Assembly (NCBI RefSeq): GCF_001879205.1
Contig: NZ_MLFK01000009.1
Span: 310,001-374,000 of the forward strand
DNA length: 64,000 bases
Direction of reading: 5' to 3'
Origin: Flavobacterium johnsoniae
Lineage (GTDB): Bacteria; Bacteroidota; Bacteroidia; Flavobacteriales; Flavobacteriaceae
Shown: positions 53,693 through 63,873 of the stretch, piece after piece
Layout of the letters: each line of letters begins with the position of its first letter
Position numbering within the stretch: position 1 is the stretch's first letter
Program-made: the position numbers and the translations under genes
Notes under the pieces: generated by a model
The model's input: only the letters and a program-made list of their open reading frames with translations
Databases searched by the model: none
What the model was told of the DNA's origin: nothing

Positions 53693-56119
53693 TCAGCGCG
53701 CGGTATTGGTTTCATTCTGCAGTGTCTGCATCATTTCCATAGCGTAGTTGTCCTTAGCCTGTACGTAAGCGACCTTCGTTATGATGGAAGCGCCAAGTTT
53801 TTTCTTCTCAAAGCTTGCCGATATGCCAAAATCAATTCGACCAATTTGAAGTTCTCGCGCTCTTTTGATCGTTTGGTATAAAAGCTGCCTGTATAGATTG
53901 AAACCTTCTCCGACAATATAGTCCATGCCGATAAGTTCAGGCACATATACATTTCCTGAATTTTTATAGCAAAACATTATTCCAATGAAATTCTTTTCAA
54001 CTGCATTTTTCAGGGTCAGAATTATGAACTCCCAGTTTGGAGAGCTATTCATCTTTTCAAATACTTGCCTGTTATATGTGAAGGTATTTATGGCTAGGTT
54101 GCGATCCTTTACATTGCAGTACAGCTTGTAAGCCCTGTTTATTTCTTCTTGATTGAGGCAATCCTTTATTTCAACATCGTAGAATTTTTCGTATGGCAGT
54201 ATTTCCCTGTTGTAATGCTTGCGTGAACGGGTTGAAAGCAGGGAACCATAATTCTCAATTGTGGGCCAGTTTTTATTTTCAATTACACAGGATTCTGGCA
54301 TATCAATCCGGAAATACCCTTGGTTTCTAACCATTTCATCCCACTTGAATCCAGTTTCAAAATCACGCAGAACGACCATATCAGCCCCTAAAGAACTGTA
54401 TGTTTCTTCCATCTTGTTCAATAGCATTCGAAATGATTGCTCGGCCAGAGGATGACCCTGGTCAATATAACAGTGCATTCCCTCAGTAAACAAAGAGCCG
54501 GTGCTTAGTACTTTGGAAGTCATATACATGGGCTCTGTTTTTCGAATTTCTTCAAGGTGTCTTGAAACTGATTCTGTAGACAGCATATCATCTTTCCATA
54601 TCCCAAATGTGCAGAACGTCATTAAAACAACTTGCATGTTTTGGTACCTGATTATATAATAGAAAAAATCCAATTTACTGGCGGAATCCTCGTTACCGGA
54701 GAAAGTTTGTTCAAGATAATTCATTCCGTCCCAATCCAGGATATTATGAGTGCCCAAATATTTGTTCCATTCCTGCTTGTCGATATTCATTATTGTTGTT
54801 TGCTCTTCAATATGCAGCAGTGCTATTTGCTGTTTTTTAGCAGGGAGTTTTCTTCTGATATCCATTCTAAAAGCCTGCCGTATTTTTTCATCACTGCTTC
54901 CGGTTTCTTCCACGACTTTCTGGAAGTGGTGATCCATTGCACGGGCAAGTTCTGAAATATCTTCAATTTTATTATGCGCAGATATCGTGATACGGATTCC
55001 GGTGTTTTTTATAGGTACTGCTGGATAAATGCCAAGGTTGAGATAAAATCCTTCTGCGAAAAGGCGCTTTGTAAAATTATAAGCAGTGGCGGGTGTCCCC
55101 ATACCAATAAAAAAAACCGGGGAGTCATTTTCAGAAACGAGCGGCAGACTGCTTTTTGAAAGCAGCGTGCTGAAATGTGCTATTTTTTTGGAAAGTTGAG
55201 CCTGAAGCTCATAGATTTCTGCAGAAAGATGTATGTTACAGGATGCAATTGCAGCGGCAACTGATGCAGGTTCAAGCTGAGCTGAAAAAGTAAGGGGACC
55301 GCCAAAAGTTTTAATCTTTTCCCGCAATTTACGATCACTGCAGAAAAATGTGGCACCGCTGGCACCAAAAGTCTTGCTCAGCGTGCTGACAACGACAACG
55401 TTTTCTTCCAGCGTTTCAATAGCGTCGAAGATAAAACCTGTACCATTTTGTCCTTTCCAGCTCATTCCGTGTACATCATCAAAATAGAGGTGAAACTGCG
55501 GATACTTTTGCGCAAGTTTTAAAAGATCCTGTACTGGTGCATAATCTCCGTACATTGAGTAAACACCGTCCGCCATGTACCAGATTTTGCCCGATTTACC
55601 GCTGAACATTCGAATTTTGTCTTCAAGCATTTCCAGATTGTTATGGCGTACCATCTCCACAGGTATTCCCCTAAGCTTTAGAACCTGACAGGCATTCTGC
55701 ACACTCCAATGCGCCTGATGGTCTAAAATTACGGCATCTTCATCTCTTATCAGGGTGGGAATAATGGCCATATGTCCAAGGGTACTGTTCTTGGTTATTA
55801 TTGGCGGTATATCGTACATCTGCTCAATCTTGCTTTCCAATTCAGCATATAAAGGATGCGAAAGATAAGTTTTAGAAAGAGGAAACTGCGTCCCGTAATT
55901 TCTTATAGCATTTATTGCAGCCTCTTTTAACCTTTCATCCTGTTCGAGTCCTAAATATCCCGTAGTGCCAAAATGGAGCATTTCGTATCCGTTAATTTTT
56001 ATCGTCCGTCCATTTAAATATTCACCTTCCGTGTATAGGTGTAGCATTCCTTGATCCTTTGCACTAGTAAAAACAGTGTCTACTGTATCGATAAAATTAT
56101 TGTGTTTGATTTTTGCCAT
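53693..56119 (-). CDS. Fusion: alpha-oxoamine synthase-like PLP enzyme plus GNAT/BioF2-like acyltransferase domain
   Basis: An 808-residue protein. Residues 40-400 resemble KBL/serine-palmitoyltransferase-type PLP enzymes: FGTTGYLGL (50-58), DDVHG (214-218) and the PLP lysine K249 in STLSKTFGASG. The C-terminal half (about 420-800) looks like a FemAB/BioF2-type GNAT acyltransferase (TRSRKHYNREI, PELIGMDYIVGEGFNLYRQLL, RIDFGISASFEKKKLG). A single enzyme could condense an acyl-thioester with an amino acid and then acylate the product. It is transcribed away from a regulator gene with phased repeats between. Confidence 0.75.
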   Translation of the reverse strand: MAKIKHNNFIDTVDTVFTSAKDQGMLHLYTEGEYLNGRTIKINGYEMLHFGTTGYLGLEQDERLKEAAINAIRNYGTQFPLSKTYLSHPLYAELESKIEQMYDIPPIITKNSTLGHMAIIPTLIRDEDAVILDHQAHWSVQNACQVLKLRGIPVEMVRHNNLEMLEDKIRMFSGKSGKIWYMADGVYSMYGDYAPVQDLLKLAQKYPQFHLYFDDVHGMSWKGQNGTGFIFDAIETLEENVVVVSTLSKTFGASGATFFCSDRKLREKIKTFGGPLTFSAQLEPASVAAAIASCNIHLSAEIYELQAQLSKKIAHFSTLLSKSSLPLVSENDSPVFFIGMGTPATAYNFTKRLFAEGFYLNLGIYPAVPIKNTGIRITISAHNKIEDISELARAMDHHFQKVVEETGSSDEKIRQAFRMDIRRKLPAKKQQIALLHIEEQTTIMNIDKQEWNKYLGTHNILDWDGMNYLEQTFSGNEDSASKLDFFYYIIRYQNMQVVLMTFCTFGIWKDDMLSTESVSRHLEEIRKTEPMYMTSKVLSTGSLFTEGMHCYIDQGHPLAEQSFRMLLNKMEETYSSLGADMVVLRDFETGFKWDEMVRNQGYFRIDMPESCVIENKNWPTIENYGSLLSTRSRKHYNREILPYEKFYDVEIKDCLNQEEINRAYKLYCNVKDRNLAINTFTYNRQVFEKMNSSPNWEFIILTLKNAVEKNFIGIMFCYKNSGNVYVPELIGMDYIVGEGFNLYRQLLYQTIKRARELQIGRIDFGISASFEKKKLGASIITKVAYVQAKDNYAMEMMQTLQNETNTAR

Positions 56120-56226
56120 CTCTTATTAAATTTTTAGGTTTAGATCTGTGTTTTTGTAATTGTCTGAAAATTAGACACCTAAAATTCATTATAAAAATCG
56201 AAAGCGCTTTTACTTGCAGATATTTT

Positions 56227-56308
56227 ATTCCCAATTTGGCAAGGGTAATTCCCGATTTGACAACAAATTACAGTGTTTTGCAAGAAATAATCCATATTTG
56301 ACAATGAC
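56227..56308. promoter_or_regulatory. Four direct repeats with about 21-bp spacing
   Basis: TTTGGCAA (56235), TTTGACAA (56256), TTTTGCAA (56276) and TTTGACAA (56297) start 21, 20 and 21 bp apart, i.e. two helical turns. They lie in the divergent promoter region between the PLP fusion gene (start 56119) and the STAS-like gene (start 56365). Such phased repeats suit cooperative binding of one regulator, perhaps the AraC-type protein at 56794. Confidence 0.7.
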
Positions 56309-56364
56309 AATGTTTCTAAATCTTTATAATTTTGTTAAATTTCAAGTTTAAAAACAAACAGGTC

Positions 56365-56748
56365 ATGATTGCCTCACATGAATCTTTTGAGAATCAAAAT
56401 GCAAGGTTTTGGATTGAAAAGGGAATCCTCTTTTTCGAATATAAACCTAATACTGCAATAGATTTGCAAGTCGCTATGCGCGTGGTTGCAGACAGGATTG
56501 CATTTCAAAATGAAAGGAATCTTCCTGTATTTTGCGATACCAGGGGAATTGCCTCAATTGACAAAGCAGCCCGAGACTATCTCGCAAAATCCGGATCACT
56601 GCTTGCAAAAGCAGTCGCTCTAATTGGCAGTGAAAATGTTTCCATGACTATGAGCACTTTCTATCTTGAAATTAGCAAGCCGTCTGTGCCTACGCGAATT
56701 TTTACCGTGGAGCAAGAGGCATTGGATTATTTAACGGATTTCGTTTAG
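56365..56748 (+). CDS. STAS/SpoIIAA-like protein
   Basis: A 127-residue protein; the ATG at 56365 (MIASHESFENQNARFWIEKG) is taken as start, since the longer frame begins with TTG at 56332. The alternation of strands and helices (ILFFEYKPNTAI, LPVFCDTRGIASID, AVALIGSENVSM) is that of STAS-like or DUF7793-type domains. It lies 45 bp before the AraC gene. It may sense or scaffold; no catalytic motif. Confidence 0.7.
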   Translation: MIASHESFENQNARFWIEKGILFFEYKPNTAIDLQVAMRVVADRIAFQNERNLPVFCDTRGIASIDKAARDYLAKSGSLLAKAVALIGSENVSMTMSTFYLEISKPSVPTRIFTVEQEALDYLTDFV

Positions 56749-56793
56749 GACCACTCTTAGACAGATAGATACAAGTATTAAATATTTACACAA

Positions 56794-57729
56794 ATGAAAA
56801 GCTCTCACAACCGCCAGCGGATGGTCTCGATGCACAAGATGTTATTTGAAATGGCAAGGGGCAATTTCAATAACCAAATCCCTTTGAGTAGTTATGACGA
56901 CGAAATTGAAACCTTGGTCGTTCTTGTCAATATGGTGGCGGAAGAACTTAAGGAGTCCGCTTTTCATTCAGGTTTTGTCAATCCGTATATTACTCACAGG
57001 ATGGTAACACCTGCAACTTTTATCTTAGATGAAAATCATTCTATAAAGAATGTGAATCAAGGCGCTTTGAAAATTTTGGGTTATGATTCGATAGAGATGC
57101 TCAGCAGGCCAATACAGGAATTCTTATTAGATGACTTCACGGAAATGTCTGATCTAGAGAAAAAAGCGCTGGAGGAGCTTCTTCTATCTGGTGAAATCAT
57201 TACTCTAAATTTCATAACATATAAAAAGCTGATAGTAAGCGCCGAATGCTCGGTATCAAGATTGTCGGAAGGTAAGTTTACAGTACTCAGCTTCATAGCT
57301 CCCTTTCTCCAGCTTGATGACGCTGTTCCGGAATCATACGAAACAAAAGAGCAAAAGCAGCATAATTTTAGAAAAGCCGATGCGCGCCTGATGCAGCGAG
57401 TTTACGATTACGTACTTGCGAATTTGGCGGAGCCTTTGCCTTCAATAAAGGAAATTGCTAGACTTTTTGGGACAAATGATTTTAAACTCAAAGACGGATT
57501 CCGGTATTTTTTCCATACAAGCGTCTACAAGTTTTATACCGAACAGCGGCTTAAACGGGCTTACCTAATGATTGAGCAAACTGATATTCCTTTGAAAAAT
57601 ATTTCGTTTATGAGCGGTTTTAATAGTTATCCTAACTTTTCCAAATCATTTAAAAAACAATTTGGGCTCTCCCCAAAAGAAATAGGCCGAAACAAAACAG
57701 GTGGTCTTTTTATAAGTGAAAAAGATTAA
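56794..57729 (+). CDS. AraC family regulator with PAS-like N-terminal domain
   Basis: A 311-residue protein. Residues 75-175 resemble a PAS fold (TFILDENHSIKNVNQGALKI near 79-98 and LGYDSIEML). The C-terminal 95 residues hold an AraC double HTH (SIKEIARLFGTNDFKLKDGF, FMSGFNSYPNFSKSFKKQFG). It probably reads a small molecule or redox state and may bind the 21-bp repeats at 56227-56308. The first 40 residues look HAMP/linker-like. Confidence 0.85.
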   Translation: MKSSHNRQRMVSMHKMLFEMARGNFNNQIPLSSYDDEIETLVVLVNMVAEELKESAFHSGFVNPYITHRMVTPATFILDENHSIKNVNQGALKILGYDSIEMLSRPIQEFLLDDFTEMSDLEKKALEELLLSGEIITLNFITYKKLIVSAECSVSRLSEGKFTVLSFIAPFLQLDDAVPESYETKEQKQHNFRKADARLMQRVYDYVLANLAEPLPSIKEIARLFGTNDFKLKDGFRYFFHTSVYKFYTEQRLKRAYLMIEQTDIPLKNISFMSGFNSYPNFSKSFKKQFGLSPKEIGRNKTGGLFISEKD

Positions 57730-57819
57730 TCCTTTCTGAGTAATACTCGCTCCCGATAGTATAAGTGTTATTGATTTGTAATTCAGAATTTTACATTGTG
57801 GAATTCAAATCGACTACTT

Positions 57820-59334
57820 ATGATACTGAATGCGAAAATCGGATTGAAAAAAAATATTGTAGAGATAATATGCCTGCTGTATCTATTATTGTTTGTATAT
57901 GCAGCCACAAATAAAGCCTTGGATTTCGAAAAGTTTCAGGTGGAGCTTGGGCAGTCTCCTTTATTGAGCGCGTTTGCAGACTGGATTTCTTGGACGGTAC
58001 TAATTGTGGAGTTTCTAATAGTATTTTTTCTGTTAATTAGCAAGTCAAGAATGAAAGCATTATATGCTGGATTTTGCTTGATGGCAATGTTTACTGCATA
58101 CATTTTTATAATGTTAAATTATAGTTCATTTCTTCCATGCTCCTGTGGTGGGATACTGGAGAAAATGAGTTGGCAGCAACATTTGCTCTTCAATGTTTTC
58201 TTTTTGATAACAGGTGGTATAGCACTTTCGTTACAAAATAGCTTTGTAAAAGATAAAAGCAATTTCATTAAATTCTACAATATTAAGTTAGCTTTAGTTG
58301 CTGTAGCAAACAGTGTAATTGTTCTAATTTTATTTCTGTCTTCAGAGCAAATAATGCAGCGCCAGAATCCCTTTATTCGGCGTTATCCACATCATCCTAT
58401 TACATTAAAACATACGGTGGATTTAAAATACAATTCTTATTATTTTGCAGGATCGGGAAACAGTGAAGTATATTTGGGAAATTCAACAGTGCCGTTATAT
58501 TTATTATCTATTGATTTCAAACTCCAACAGCAAAAGATACATGTAAAATTAGATCGTGACAGTTTTACTTTTAAATCGATCAGGCTAGCTGTTCGCCCTC
58601 CTTTCTTTTATGTAATTGATGGTAAAACCCGAGTGATTTTTAGAGGTCATATAAGTGATTGGAAAGCTAGATTACAAAAGCCTAAATCGCCATACTTCAA
58701 TATCGCCATACCGATTGATAGTAGTACAATCGCATTTAGGGGAATCAGTAACAATACTAATATATTAGGATTTTTCACGACAGGAGAGAAAGCCAAGACA
58801 AATATGGCGCCACAGTTATTGCAAAAGCAAATTGATGGCATTTTCGATACGGATGGTATGTTACATTACAGTACAGAGCTGAAAAGAATTGTATACATAT
58901 ACAGCTATAGAAATGAATATATAGTGGCAGATCAAAACGGAGTATTGGACTATCGAGGAAACACAATTGATACCGTTTCACATGCACAAATTAAAGTAGC
59001 ATATCTCAAAAACAAAACAGAACGTACAATGGGAATTCCAACCATTAGTGTAAATGCTGCTAGCAGCATCTGCGGGCATCTTCTTTTTGTGAATTCCAAT
59101 GTTCCGGGTCGATATGAAAAAAGAAAAGTTTGGGATCAGGCATCTGTTATTGATGTATATGATCTAAATAAAAAGACATATCTGTTTAGTTTCCATATTT
59201 ATGGAATTGATGGAAAAAAAAATAGGAATTTCTTGGTTACTCCAGACTATATATATGCTCTTATTGATACCAAATTAGTGATGTATAAAATAAACAATAA
59301 ATTAAAAAAAGAGATAAAAAATATACCTGAATAA
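57820..59334 (+). CDS. MauE/DoxX-like membrane protein with large soluble C-terminal domain
   Basis: About 504 residues from the ATG at 57820 (a TTG at 57796 is less likely). The first 150 residues contain four membrane helices and the SCGG motif (LPCSCGGILEKM near 106-117) typical of MauE-type redox-linked proteins. The following 350 residues are Tyr/Asn-rich and may be a propeller-like periplasmic domain. It precedes the DUF6520-like peptide gene. The redox partner is unknown. Confidence 0.78.
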   Translation: MILNAKIGLKKNIVEIICLLYLLLFVYAATNKALDFEKFQVELGQSPLLSAFADWISWTVLIVEFLIVFFLLISKSRMKALYAGFCLMAMFTAYIFIMLNYSSFLPCSCGGILEKMSWQQHLLFNVFFLITGGIALSLQNSFVKDKSNFIKFYNIKLALVAVANSVIVLILFLSSEQIMQRQNPFIRRYPHHPITLKHTVDLKYNSYYFAGSGNSEVYLGNSTVPLYLLSIDFKLQQQKIHVKLDRDSFTFKSIRLAVRPPFFYVIDGKTRVIFRGHISDWKARLQKPKSPYFNIAIPIDSSTIAFRGISNNTNILGFFTTGEKAKTNMAPQLLQKQIDGIFDTDGMLHYSTELKRIVYIYSYRNEYIVADQNGVLDYRGNTIDTVSHAQIKVAYLKNKTERTMGIPTISVNAASSICGHLLFVNSNVPGRYEKRKVWDQASVIDVYDLNKKTYLFSFHIYGIDGKKNRNFLVTPDYIYALIDTKLVMYKINNKLKKEIKNIPE

Positions 59335-59434
59335 GGATTATAATAACTTAAAAATATACTAGCGCATGTATCAGGAATCAGATCGAACACCTGTAGAAAA
59401 AAGTAGATCGCATTAATTTTTAAAATTTAATATT

Positions 59435-59710
59435 ATGAAAACAATTGTAAAAAAAGCGTTGCCGATGGCAATTTTTGTACTTGGAATTTCTGGAGCATTT
59501 TTTACTTCATCGATGCAGAGTGCAGAGAAAGCAGATGATATCAAATTAGGATATCGAGATACACCTCAAAATCCATGTAGCATGCCTATTACCTGTTCAG
59601 ATCAGGAAAATGAGGTTTGTCGTGTTTCTTATCTTCCTGCCGGAGAGCAGGTATTTGCAAAGGATGAACAAAGTCAAACCACTTGTTCAGAAGTAGTATA
59701 CCGTCCTTAA
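59435..59710 (+). CDS. Small secreted DUF6520-like Cys-containing protein
   Basis: A 91-residue protein: signal peptide (MKTIVKKALPMAIFVLGISG), then a short mature part with four Cys (NPCSMPITCSDQ, EVCRVS, TTCSEV). The pattern fits DUF6520-type flavobacterial peptides. The four cysteines may be oxidised with help of the neighbouring MauE-like protein. Function unknown. Confidence 0.75.
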   Translation: MKTIVKKALPMAIFVLGISGAFFTSSMQSAEKADDIKLGYRDTPQNPCSMPITCSDQENEVCRVSYLPAGEQVFAKDEQSQTTCSEVVYRP

Positions 59711-59745
59711 TAATTAATTATTTGAGGAATGTATATTATAGGAAT

Positions 59746-59774
59746 GTAATGCAGTTCTTTTGGAACTGCATTAC
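59746..59774. terminator. Terminator between the peptide gene and S9 peptidase
   Basis: GTAATGCAGTTC (59746-59757) pairs with GAACTGCATTAC (59763-59774), a perfect 12-bp stem, followed on the plus strand by TATTTTTATA. It can serve both converging genes. Confidence 0.85.
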
Positions 59775-59784
59775 TATTTTTATA

Positions 59785-62430
59785 TTATTGCAAGCCATCT
59801 TTTATCCATGTTGAAGGGGGTAAATCTTTTAGCTTATAGTCAAACCAATCATGTATTCGCATCGATAAGTCTTTCTGATTTACAGGTTTTAAAATAGTAT
59901 GTCCTTCTTTTGGATAAACTAACATAATATGCTCTTTATTTAATCGATGCAGAGCCAAATAAAGTGCTGCACTTTGATTCCAGTTCATTTGTTTATCGCT
60001 TTCTCCTGTCCAGGAAAGAAGCGGGGTTGTTATGTTTTCTGCATGTTCAATGGGTGAATTGCTATTATAACCTTCACGATCATCAAACAATGATTTTCCC
60101 ATACGCCACTGCTGATTTTCAAAACGCCACATATTAGATCTGCCTGTAGCTCCAACTGTAAGATAGAAATTTGTCAGGTCTGAAGCGCCACTTCCTGAAA
60201 CTGCAGCTGCATATAGATCAGTTTGTGTTATAATAAAGTTTGTTTCGTATCCACCGAAAGAATGTCCTATAAGACCAACTCTATTGGGAAGTATCATTTC
60301 TTTGTGAATTATTTCTTTTGTTGCAGAGACAACACAATCGGCTGCGGATAATCCAGGTTTCCCTATTTGATATGAGATATCGGGCAGAAGGACAAAATAA
60401 CCTTGAGTAGTAAATGTTGTGATATTAAATCCTCTATCTTCTAATTGGGAAGGAGCAATATATTTATAAAAATCGTTTGATAATTTTTCATAAATGTAAA
60501 CAATCATGGGATACTTCTTCTGGCTATTGTATTGAGCAGGATAATATAAGATGCCACTCAGCGAATCTCCTTTTGTATTTTTATAGTGGATTAGTTTTGC
60601 TTTTCCCCAATAAAATTCTTCCTGCTGTGGATTACTTTGTACTAGCAGTTTTGAAGAATCATTAGATTGATTTTTAATCATCAATTTGGGTGAAACGTCA
60701 TATCTCTGTTCTAAATAAACAAATGTAGTTCCGTCGGCCGACTGAGTAAATTGATTGAGAAGCGTTGATGTTGAATATACAAGATTTTTATTAAATTTTG
60801 GTGACCATTTATAAAAGCCGGAATATCCCCGCACACTGCCCGCTTCTAATAATAACCCTTTGTGAAGATCGACCGAATCAAATATTATCCCATCGTAGTT
60901 CGATCTTGCAGGAAGGACTAAAGAGTAACCAGCTAACCTGAACTTTATTTGTGTTTCTCTACCAGAGGTCAATCTTTGAGCAGAAGTTCCATTCGTGTTT
61001 ATCGCCCAGATATCATATTCGTCACACAATAGGATCTCTTTGCCATTCATTGTCCAGAAAATGCTAGAATCAACATCTGTATTATTTGGATGCTGTTTTT
61101 CATTATGAAAAAAAGAAGATTTCAGGTTTTTAGTGATATTGGTATGCGACTTTTTTGAAATATTATAAATCCACCAGTTTTTTTGTTTAAAGTAAGCAAT
61201 GTATTTTCCATTTGGTGAGGCTGTTGTACGTAACATATTGCCGGAATGTTTCTTCAGCAACAATTCACTTTTTCCAGAAGATAAATCCATAATATAAAAG
61301 TCTCGCGGACTTTCATAATCATACTGTGGCTCATATTGCTTTTTATTGGAAAGTATCGCATAGCGCTGATCCCCCGTCAGCATAATTTGAGGTAGAGTAT
61401 CATTGGAAAGAAGTCTTGTGTTATTTTTAAAAGGCTCCCATAGGGCAAGGTAAGTTCTTTCAGCTTGTTTTCTTTTTTCTTCCATAGGATAAATCCATTT
61501 AGCATTTCCGTTCCATAATTGTACTTCAGAGCTTACTTTAGTTATTTCTAGTTTGGTTTTTCGCTTTACAGAAAAAAAGACCTTTTGCATGTCGTCTGAT
61601 ATCTTCAGTTTGTGACTTTTATCGGTAATCGATAATGAATCTCCCAATTCATTCTGTACGTCAATATCAAGTTTGTAAATTTTATTGCCGTGCAAGTCAT
61701 AATAAAAAACCATTTTGCTTTCTGATGGATTTAAAGGCATTTCCATAAAAGCTACTGATTTTCCTTTTGGATGCCAAACCAGATTATCAAAAGAACCCGA
61801 ACTATTACCTAAAATTGTTATTTTGTTTTTTTTAGAAAGATCTAAAAGTGTGATTTCATGCTTTGTATCCGCTTTGGAAGTGTATAATACCATTTGCAAC
61901 GCGGGATCCATTATAAAGTTATCAACTGATGCAATCTGCTCTTTGTCGGTACCATTCAGTTTACGAATAAGCAATGTCCTTTGGTTTTCATTTTGACTCA
62001 AAAGAATCAATAGTTTTCTTGTATTAGGCGAATAGTCATATTGTATCGCATTTTTAATTATTTCTTTTAAACCTGTTTTGAGATTTACAAGGTGCACTTC
62101 CTTAGTAGTTTGAAAAATAAACCAATCAGAATTTACAAAACGGCCATTAGTTCCCGCTGCGAAGCTTTTTGATAGCATTGATTTGGTATTTTTCAGAAAT
62201 AAAGTATCAATACCATTTTCGTATGATAAGGTATAACTAACCCAACTTCCGTTTTCGTTTAATCCATTCAGATTTAATTGGCCCCATTTAGAATAATCAT
62301 TTACATTCAGTATTTTTTTTTGCAATACCTGTCCCAAGCAGGGACAGGCGGCTAATTGCAAAATAAAAACTAAAAATAAAAATGCCTTTCGGCGGGGAAA
62401 TATAACGTTTGTATAAATGTCTTTTTTCAT
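59785..62430 (-). CDS. S9 family prolyl oligopeptidase-like peptidase
   Basis: An 881-residue exported protein: signal region (FLFLVFILQLAACPCLGQ) and a long N-terminal propeller (to about 620). A C-terminal alpha/beta hydrolase follows with GHSFGG (Ser near 726), a GESD Asp and EGHTIL His. It cleaves peptides in the periplasm or outer membrane. It follows the SusD gene by 50 bp on the same strand, so it probably belongs to the SusC/SusD uptake operon and points to peptide uptake. Confidence 0.9.
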   Translation of the reverse strand: MKKDIYTNVIFPRRKAFLFLVFILQLAACPCLGQVLQKKILNVNDYSKWGQLNLNGLNENGSWVSYTLSYENGIDTLFLKNTKSMLSKSFAAGTNGRFVNSDWFIFQTTKEVHLVNLKTGLKEIIKNAIQYDYSPNTRKLLILLSQNENQRTLLIRKLNGTDKEQIASVDNFIMDPALQMVLYTSKADTKHEITLLDLSKKNKITILGNSSGSFDNLVWHPKGKSVAFMEMPLNPSESKMVFYYDLHGNKIYKLDIDVQNELGDSLSITDKSHKLKISDDMQKVFFSVKRKTKLEITKVSSEVQLWNGNAKWIYPMEEKRKQAERTYLALWEPFKNNTRLLSNDTLPQIMLTGDQRYAILSNKKQYEPQYDYESPRDFYIMDLSSGKSELLLKKHSGNMLRTTASPNGKYIAYFKQKNWWIYNISKKSHTNITKNLKSSFFHNEKQHPNNTDVDSSIFWTMNGKEILLCDEYDIWAINTNGTSAQRLTSGRETQIKFRLAGYSLVLPARSNYDGIIFDSVDLHKGLLLEAGSVRGYSGFYKWSPKFNKNLVYSTSTLLNQFTQSADGTTFVYLEQRYDVSPKLMIKNQSNDSSKLLVQSNPQQEEFYWGKAKLIHYKNTKGDSLSGILYYPAQYNSQKKYPMIVYIYEKLSNDFYKYIAPSQLEDRGFNITTFTTQGYFVLLPDISYQIGKPGLSAADCVVSATKEIIHKEMILPNRVGLIGHSFGGYETNFIITQTDLYAAAVSGSGASDLTNFYLTVGATGRSNMWRFENQQWRMGKSLFDDREGYNSNSPIEHAENITTPLLSWTGESDKQMNWNQSAALYLALHRLNKEHIMLVYPKEGHTILKPVNQKDLSMRIHDWFDYKLKDLPPSTWIKDGLQ

Positions 62431-62480
62431 TTTACTCTAGTATTCAGTAATAATTTGCATTTGCTAATGCAGATTTTGCA

Positions 62481-63863
62481 CTATAAATTAGGGTTTACAA
62501 TAAACTCACTTTCTGGAATTGGCAATAAACGATCGGTAGTATCCCAACCGGGTTTTGCAAATAATACCGCATCGAGATTATTGGTGCGTTTAAGATCAAA
62601 AAAGCGGTGACCATATTCCGTAAAAAGTTCTTTTCGTCTTTCCTCAATTATAGTCTGCAGAAATTCTTCTTTTGTATTGGCAACAGAATTAGAGAGCCCT
62701 GCACGTTTTCTGATTTTATTCAGGTCTTCTCTGGCTCCTTGATAATTTTCAAGTTGTGTATTTGCTTCTGCACGAATAAGATATTGTTCAGTTAAGCGTA
62801 GGATGATAGAATATTCCTTTGCCGCTGACGTATTTTTAGATTCTTTATATTTAGAGGCGTAATACCAGGTTTTGCCTGCAGTAGTAATTGCTGTTGTCCA
62901 ATTTGTTTTACGAAGGTCGTTTGCTGTAAACGAATTCATAAGAGATTCACTCATAGCTACCAGTGGAGGCGGACCTGATGTGAATGTAAACAAAATAGCT
63001 TCATCTGTATTTTTTCCCGCTACTGATGGCATAAATTGCCAAATAGCCTCTGTTGAGCCTTTTAAAAATACCTTGCCTATTGTTTCCTCAAAAAGATAAA
63101 GTGAATTATTATCTATTACTTCACTGCTCATTTTAACAGCATCATTCCATCTACCTGTGTATAAATAGACTCTGGCAAGCAATGCCTTTGCCACAAATGA
63201 ATTGACACGAACTCTTTCTGAGCTTGAATAAGAGGAGGGAAGAAGCTGTTCAGCATTTTTCAGATCATTTATAATATGAATGTAAACCTGATCGATAGGT
63301 AAACGTTTTACAGTACTATTCAGCTTGTAATCGGTCGTTTCGATATAAGGGATGTCTCCAAAAAGCTGTGTAAGATAAAAATGAAGCAAACCGCGAATAC
63401 AAAATGCTTCTCCTTGTAATTGAGCTTTCTCTGTAGTACTAAAATCAGATACAGCTATACCTTCTAAAACTGAATTAACAGCGTAAATTTGATTGTATGT
63501 ATTATTCCACATTGTACTTACAGTAGTGTTAGAAGGCAAAACAGAATTACTATAAAACGCAAAAGCAGGATTGGTAGATGTACCATAAAAAGTAAGTTCG
63601 TCTGTATAATAACCCAGTTGATTGGAAATACCAGAAACTGTTCCGGTAAGAAGACCTTTGTCGCGAATTTTGGCATAAATATCAGCCATTGCTGCATTGG
63701 CTGTTGTGTAATTTTGGAAAACTGCAGTATTGGTTAATTGCGATTTTGGAAGATCTACTTCGACAAATGAATCACAGGAGTAAAGCATTAAAATAAGTAT
63801 ATGAAAATTTATTTTAAAGGCTATTTTAAGTTGTGCTATGTTTTTTGTTGCTATTCTTTTCAT
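62481..63863 (-). CDS. RagB/SusD family nutrient uptake outer-membrane lipoprotein
   Basis: A 460-residue lipoprotein: MLYSCDSF gives the lipid Cys near residue 29, and the SusD-type segments IYAKIRDKGLL, GEAFCIRGLLHFYLTQLFGD and ERRKELFTEYGHRFFDLKRT are clear. It forms the lid of the SusC transporter on the cell surface. The start is preceded by the SusC stop 10 bp away. Confidence 0.93.
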   Translation of the reverse strand: MKRIATKNIAQLKIAFKINFHILILMLYSCDSFVEVDLPKSQLTNTAVFQNYTTANAAMADIYAKIRDKGLLTGTVSGISNQLGYYTDELTFYGTSTNPAFAFYSNSVLPSNTTVSTMWNNTYNQIYAVNSVLEGIAVSDFSTTEKAQLQGEAFCIRGLLHFYLTQLFGDIPYIETTDYKLNSTVKRLPIDQVYIHIINDLKNAEQLLPSSYSSSERVRVNSFVAKALLARVYLYTGRWNDAVKMSSEVIDNNSLYLFEETIGKVFLKGSTEAIWQFMPSVAGKNTDEAILFTFTSGPPPLVAMSESLMNSFTANDLRKTNWTTAITTAGKTWYYASKYKESKNTSAAKEYSIILRLTEQYLIRAEANTQLENYQGAREDLNKIRKRAGLSNSVANTKEEFLQTIIEERRKELFTEYGHRFFDLKRTNNLDAVLFAKPGWDTTDRLLPIPESEFIVNPNL

Positions 63864-63873
63864 GTTTTATCAA

